A stretch of DNA of 64,000 nt, taken from assembly GCF_001649575.2 (NCBI RefSeq), contig NC_051450.1, forward strand, positions 12,301,980 to 12,365,979, written 5' to 3'. A program made the translations under genes and the position numbers. This DNA comes from Kryptolebias marmoratus. Its lineage: Eukaryota; Chordata; Actinopteri; Cyprinodontiformes; Rivulidae. The notes below the pieces were generated by a model. It did no database searches, had not been told where the DNA came from, and saw nothing but the letters and a program-made list of their open reading frames with translations. Shown piece by piece: positions 58,261-64,000 of the stretch; the stretch's first letter is position 1; each line of letters starts with the position of its first letter.

Positions 58261-60059
58261 ATTGAAAATGTTCAGTATTAAAATTTGTAAACTGTTCTCA
58301 GTAAGACACCAAAATAAATTGGATTTGTGCATGAGCATAACACATCTTTTTAGGCCATTAACTAATGTGTTCAGAATATTTAGTTATAGGTTTGTAGCTG
58401 GGCCAAAAAGTATGAGTAAGGTGCATTTAAAGCTGTTGAATCTAGTGAATCTAATCTAATCAATCTAAACAGTAATGGGTGTTTTACTGTTAGAACTAAT
58501 CAGCCTTACAGTTATACGGGAATGCGAGCCCAGCAAGGTAACACTAATGTTTTACTGACATGAAGAAGAGCTGAAGGGCTGAAAGGAGCTGCAGAGTAAG
58601 AAGAGTAGGCATTAAAATCAGGAGCGTAATAGTAACAGTAAAGAGGCAGCTAAAAACAACTGTATGAAACATTTAAATAGCACTCTGCACCTGGAGGCAA
58701 CCATAGGATGCATCAACAAGCCAAATATAAGATGCAGCTGAGGGTGCAGCTTGAGTCTTCTGCTGAAGGTTTATATTTGTCTGGATTTTTAGGCAACAGG
58801 TCAAACAATATACAGTAGCCAACCATAGATTAAGTTGGTCTGTGCCTACTTTTTACCTCTGTCTTTATCTAACACAGCTATCATAGTGATATATTACCTT
58901 TTAAAGACAACTTAAAATAGATTGTTTCAAATTTTGTTGTTATAACTTCCTATATAATATATAGTGGTCTCCCATTTGATAGAAGTAGCTGTGTATCATT
59001 GAACAGTTTGCACTACAAATTCACATAAAAAGTAAATAAATTGCATAATTTTATTACATCGTCAAAATTACTTTTAACTTTCTTTTTTACATATCCATAC
59101 AGCAGGCTCGATATAAGCACACAAGCTTGTTTTACTGTATACATGCTAAAAATGCATAAAACCTTGTATGTTTGCATTTAACAAAGCCTTATTGTTTGTT
59201 TGATTGTCTGCCAAAGTATTATGACTCCATAAACAAATGTGGAGGCTAAACTGCTATAGAGATTTACATGATGGGAATAGCATGCACCACTGTTGGCATT
59301 ATTGGTGCTTCTGAAAAGCAAATTCCAACTCGATATGTTAAGTGCTGGTTAGATAATGTTGTCTCCGCTTTGTTTTTCTTTTTCTTTTTTCTTTTTTGAG
59401 AAGAAACTAGAGAGGAGTAAATGCTTTAAAGGTATACCCATCGACAAAAACGGTTCAGGGAAATGTGGGAATTCTTGACACCAAAGCTCTTCTGAGTCAC
59501 CTTTGAGAAATTCTATCTGCCCACTAAAGAATATCTCCACTTTCTGCAATAACCCAGACCTGCAGGCTGTCAGAATGGGAGTCGTTTGGTCCAGCCACTA
59601 TCCTGCAAATGCATTTGATGGAGGATAATTTGTTTCAGTCAACGCATTTTGACACTGATGTAAAATGATAAAATGAAAAGGTACCTTCTCTACCAAAAGA
59701 TAAAAGCAGCAATAGAATGAAATGAAACTCCAGACTGTGATGCACATTGGGTGTTTTTTTGTGGTAAAATACATTCAAACCAAAGGTTATGGTTTGAGTC
59801 AGATATGTAAATGTAGTTGTATAAAATTACAGCTGTAATACTGTTTAGCTTCACTAGCAGCTCAAGGGGTGGCAAAATGGTCAGTCTACCATCAGGATCT
59901 GTATCAAAATTATTCAAGTACATTTCTATGAAATAATAATGATTTCCCGAAGTACTATTTTCTTTTGCCTTAAGTTTTAAATGAACATGAAGGAGTAATT
60001 ATTCGGTTTAGTTTTGACACCACAGAACCAAATGTAGCCATCACGGAGTTGACCACAAA
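58261..60059. other. Intergenic, no gene recognised
   Basis: AT-rich. A pyrimidine-rich tract (CTTTTTCTTTTTTCTTTTTT) lies near 59378-59397. No domain-bearing frame. Confidence 0.5.
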
Positions 60060-60535
60060 CTCCCAAGTGTATTAAAGTATGCTAAACTGGGATGTGAGGC
60101 CATCCCAAGGACATCAGCAAATCTGCAACAAAATGTCTGAGGGAGGAAAAAGGATTTAAGTGCTGCAAAAGCTCCGAACAAGTCAGGAGTTCAATACAAA
60201 GATGCAGTGGGACGTAAAAAGATTCATGCATAAATGAATGTCTGCAACCATCAATGGACTGAAGCAACATTGTGAAGAAGAATGAACCAAAATTCCTCCA
60301 CAGTGACATGAGTAATTGGTAAAGTTACACAGAGAATAAATGCTTCAAGTTATTGCTGTGAAAAGCAGTTTCACCAGCTATTGAGGAATCAGGTGTTTTG
60401 GTTTAGTTTCTGATAAATGACACCATATTGTGGTTCATCTGAAGTTGTATCTAACTGATTTTAAATTCTTTTGAGGCCTACATGATTTTTTTATAATGTC
60501 ATAAATAAAAGTTTTAATAATTTCAATATAGGAGT
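60060..60535 (+). pseudogene. Tc1-like transposon relic, 3' part
   Basis: The DNA reads AATGTCTGCAACCATCAATG, GACTGAAGCAACATTGTGAA, then CAAAATTCCTCCACAGTGAC. In broken frames this corresponds to the CKEEWAKIPPQ block near the C-terminus of Tc1-like transposases. It is followed by the block AAGTTATTGCTGTGAAAAGC and by TTGTGGTTCATCTGAAGTTG, sequence usual after the stop codon in that family. The N-terminal and catalytic parts are not recognisable. Many small deletions indicate old age. Confidence 0.55.
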
Positions 60536-60784
60536 GGCCCCTCTTTACCAAATGTTCAACAAACTGCATCTCGGGAGGACATTTCAAGTAGGTTACCCTT
60601 CTAACATTCGTATCTATTTCAGCTTTTAATCAAACATGAATGCTTTGTTTGTGCAAACTCACAAGAGGTGGTGTGTGTGAGGACACACAGGTTATCAGTC
60701 AGATGGCAAAAATGAAATCTAAATGAGCTAAAAGAACTCCGAAAATCTCAGTGTCCACTTGGAATCCTTTAAAACGTTCCTGAA

Positions 60785-60926
60785 TATGGATCGTGAGCCG
60801 AATCACCAAAATCTAATCACTTGTTCCTGAAAATTTTATGAATATCTGTTCATAGCTTTTGGAATAATCTTGTGCACAGACAGACAGACAAACCCTACTG
60901 AAAACATGAGCTCCTTGGCGGAGGTA
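60785..60926 (+). repeat. LINE-type 3' tail repeat
   Basis: CACCAAAATCTAATCACTTG, then TTCCTGAAAATTTTATGAAT, then ACAGACAGACAGACAAAC, ending CTCCTTGGCGGAGGTAA. This set of phrases is a widespread non-coding repeat in fish genomes, probably the 3' end of a LINE. No coding part is present. Confidence 0.55.
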
Positions 60927-63659
60927 AGAAACTTAAATTCGAAAACAAAAGTGAAGGTTTTGTAATGGCAGAAGAACTCATCACATCCATGAAGGGGGAA
61001 GGAAAACCAGCAAAGAAAAAAAAAGCCAGCGAATACACAAAACTAATAAACTTATCGAGTGCTGCTACATTATTAAAGCACAAGTAGAGCTCATCATTAT
61101 TTTTTTTAAAACATTGAAACATGACAGTTTTAACCCTGTTCTGCTTTCATACGTACTGTATTTTTATTTTCCAAAACTTTTTTGCACTAAATAAAGAACA
61201 AAATGAATGTGTTCAGAATGTGCTTATTTTAAATATGTTCATTTACTGTCAACAAGTGTGATGTTGTTGCTTTAAAAGTGTCACAGTTAACCAATGATTT
61301 TAATCAGTCTATAAAACATTTTATAAGATCACTGTGAAAACGAACATGAACGCATGGATAGTTTGGCTAATATGATGTTCTCATTTTTTATTTATTAACT
61401 GGCAGGAAATACTTTTTTTAATAGAAAATTACAATTAGTGCATTATCGAAACAGTAGGGGCAAACAGAATGATCCACCAACAAATAACTGGCTGTCAAAT
61501 TCTTTATTTTATTCATTAGAGCAGAAGCCAGTATCTTCTCACTTTTTGATATAGTTACTATTTATTGTACAAATTATTTTCCTGAACCAACCAGAATGCT
61601 GCTTTAAAAAGTAAACAGTATGCAGCTTTGCTTCTCTATAAGTCTAAATCATTTCCTTGCGTCGCAGTTTCATCAGCTCCTATATGACACCTCGCCTTTG
61701 AAGTGGCATTTTTGTTTCTTAAACCTCCCTGGTTTCCAGCACACTCTAATTCAGACTTAATTGCAAGTACCCAACGAAAACCATTCGAGTCATTTTTTAT
61801 GTGAGCTAGTGTTTCCATTGAACCAAACGGGATAAAAAGAATGCGCCTGGTGCGTGGTTTACTAATGAATCTTTAATGACTATTATATTTGCTGCAGATA
61901 ACTTAAGTCTGGGACACTATTTGCAGCTAAAATGTGCTCATTTAGTTGCTCACTTACACCCTGAAGAAAAGTTAATGCTATGGAAGGCATGTCTCCGGTT
62001 CTTTCTCATCTCATGCACAATGTTTCCACACTGTGGCTAATAAGAGACTTGTGTTTTTGCATATTTAATGCTAATGTTGTGTTTGTTTTGTGTAATGGGC
62101 ACTTATAATTGGATTTTCATTTATTACAAAACAAATGGGCCATTGGTGGAAACATTTTTGAAGAATTTAGGTAAGTGAAGCCATCGATATTAATGCCAGG
62201 CTATTCGAGGGGTGTTTCACTCATCCAGCAATTCTGAATCTAATTTTAGCAAATGCACATTTGTTTAAATTGTTGTTTATAAATGATTGTGGTTCCCATA
62301 AATCAAATAGTTCAGCTCTCACTTGGATTCCCAACGTCGAGTTCAAATTCATACATCATTTGTATGTAGAATGAAGCCTCCTGAGCTGCTCAGTCGATGC
62401 AGCCACACAGCTTCCAGCTTCTGTTAGATGAATATCTCTCTCCCCTCCCCTCATCATCACCAGAGAGCTTCCACAACATCACAGGAAAACAACTGTGAGA
62501 GGCACATTGTTCTGTGTAAATGAAATCATTGTCTACAGCTCTTTTACTAACAAAAGAAACCGTAGCCCAATCTGTTGGGACCGAGCTAACCTAAATTAAT
62601 ATGGAGTGATGAAAAAACAAAACTGTGGTGTTCAAATGAAAAAAGTAACTGAGTTGGTATTTAGCTATTTCAAATTTTAATAGTACGACGACGACGACAA
62701 AGGCACAGTTTTAGACTTTGAGAAACACATCCTTTGTTTTACTTTCAGAATTCAGATTTGTCGCCCTGAGATGAAACCCCCAACAAGCTGCTAAAATGCT
62801 CCAAATTACTGTGGAATCTGGTTTTGGTGTCCAACTGTGCTGAACAATGCCAGCCTTTTCACCTTTAAATAAAGAGACCATTCACTGGTGTTTGACTTGA
62901 CATTTACTGGAGAGATATGAAAGCCATGACTTTTGTTTATTTCTAAGCAAACAAGAAAAAGCAATTAAACACTTTCCAAATATTTCTCAGAAATGTCAAA
63001 CTGTGTTGCTCCACACCTGTTTACATTTCTTTTCTCATATCAGTTGATCCATTATTTAGTCATTTTGTGTATATAATCTTCATATAATTTGTGCATTATA
63101 TATGTTATAGGTACAGTCACTAATAATATTTTAGCAGGATAATGTTTTGCTATATGAAGATATAAAACACACTTCTGTTGGCATGTATTGGTCCTTTACA
63201 ATAGAGAACTGTATTGTACAAATTGCTTTTACTTCACTTAAATGTTTTCATTTTGATTGTACTTAAAAGATTCAGTTCAAGGTAGCGTACGGACATCCAA
63301 AGGGAGCATAATTTTTCTGTCATAAATGTTGTATATTGGCTAACAGAGGTATGAGAAACACAGTTCACGTGACCCAAGAGAGATGGCAGTTCATGAAGAA
63401 AACTGCTGACCTTCATCAAAGTGTCTGAGCAACATAAATTCTAGATATTTATTAAACTTGTCAAACCAATAGTATTTTGGTTAAAATGTAAAATTATTCA
63501 ATGTTATATGCATGTTTTTCACATTAGGTTTTGTCTTTGTGACACAATATGTTAAATTTATGTGTTTTCACTAAAGGTGGACTAATTTTTTTTTTTTTTT
63601 GTAATGGCCGATGCAGATATTTAGAAATCAGAGAGAGAAAAAAACATCACAGTAAAGCA
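60927..63659. other. Intergenic; possible conserved non-coding DNA
   Basis: No gene was recognised. (ACG)n of about 14 bases lies at 62685-62698. The 62.16-62.56 kb part is repeat-free and of balanced composition, with homeodomain-type cores, the best-looking non-coding candidate near this end. Conservation was not tested. Confidence 0.4.
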
Positions 63660-64000
63660 ATCTCAGCAAATATAAAAATAGCTCTACCTCAGTCAGTTTT
63701 ACAGATATTGAACTAAAACATGGGGTGATTGTAGTTCAGTCTGATCCCCAATTTAAACTCTGAGCTGATCTTGGATTAAAACTTTGTCAAGAACTACTGG
63801 AATCCACTCTGTTTATTTGTCTGCAAAATATCTCAACAACCACTGAACAGATTTTATTTAAACTTTTAGGAAGTAATTTTGAGATTCTCCCAATGCTTAA
63901 TTGTTGGATTCAACATAATTCAAGATGGCTGCCACAGCCAACTGATCTCCGAAAACCCAAAAATGGCTAAAACCCAGCCCTTTTTCACAGATATAGATCT
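63660..64000. repeat. Third copy of the 5.5-kb dispersed repeat, cut by the window end
   Basis: TTACAGATATTGAACTAAAA, then TTTGTCTGCAAAATATCTC, then CTGAACAGATTTTATTTAAA, then ATTCAAGATGGCTGCCACAG follow the order of the 5544-5992 copy in the same orientation. As at 14.5 kb, parts of the unit appear twice. The right end lies beyond the window. Confidence 0.6.

Overview
The window looks like nuclear DNA from a ray-finned (teleost) fish. It is AT-rich and carries fish-type mobile elements: a Rex3 (RTE-clade) LINE with a (GGAT)n tail, an L2/CR1-group LINE with a (TCTAA)n tail, Tc1-like transposons, a DIRS-like ORF1 relic, tRNA-headed SINEs and several MITEs. I saw no bacterial-style operons, no CRISPR array, no rRNA or tRNA gene, and no host gene I could name. 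The species cannot be fixed from the sequence. A percomorph is my guess, resting only on the repeat mix.

Layout. 1-10.9 kb: intergenic DNA with a hairpin (1.1 kb), a SINE flanked by a 14-bp direct repeat (1.27-1.62 kb), an LTR-like element (4.35-4.62 kb) and a MITE with inverted ends (5.54-5.99 kb). 10.96-12.16 kb: a decayed, frameshifted ORF1 resembling the gag of DIRS-like retroelements. 14.5-15.2 kb: a second copy of the 5.5-kb repeat family, inverted. 16.0-16.6 kb: a LINE 3' end. 19.8-20.1 kb: a Tc1-like relic. 20.42-23.65 kb, minus strand: the only intact large gene here, a 981-codon LINE polyprotein with endonuclease and reverse transcriptase motifs unbroken. 25.2-25.3 kb: a small RT remnant. 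27.5-29.4 kb: a repeat cluster holding a THAP-like segment and a convergent ORF with P2X7-like sequence, possibly a gutted ISL2EU-type transposon. 29.8-30.2 kb: a second LTR-like copy. 31.3-32.4 kb: an inactive, internally deleted Tc1-like transposon. 34.6-35.3 kb: a MITE with long inverted ends. 39.2-40.0 kb: an old L2-group relic. 44.56-45.56 kb: a 5'-truncated Rex3 flanked by a 12-bp target-site duplication and interrupted by a 693-base assembly gap. 54.5-54.8 kb and 57.4-57.8 kb: SINE-type repeats. 60.1-60.9 kb: a Tc1-like relic and a LINE-type tail. The window ends inside another copy of the 5.5-kb repeat.

These genes do not form a pathway. The functional logic is that of autonomous elements and their likely parasites. 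The intact LINE could supply its own enzymes. The 1.27-kb SINE ends in the same GATG-type tail as Rex3, so Rex3-type machinery may have moved it. Between the repeats lie long non-repetitive stretches (for example around 13.2-13.9, 30.7-31.2, 32.7-33.0, 50.2-50.7, 56.1-56.4 and 62.1-62.6 kb) that read like conserved non-coding DNA of a gene desert or large intron. That is an impression only, since conservation cannot be tested here. I did not find a convincing new multi-gene system. The best leads are the intact LINE, the SINE/Rex3 shared tail, the THAP plus P2X7-like cassette, two uncharacterised dispersed repeat families, and three short orphan ORFs.
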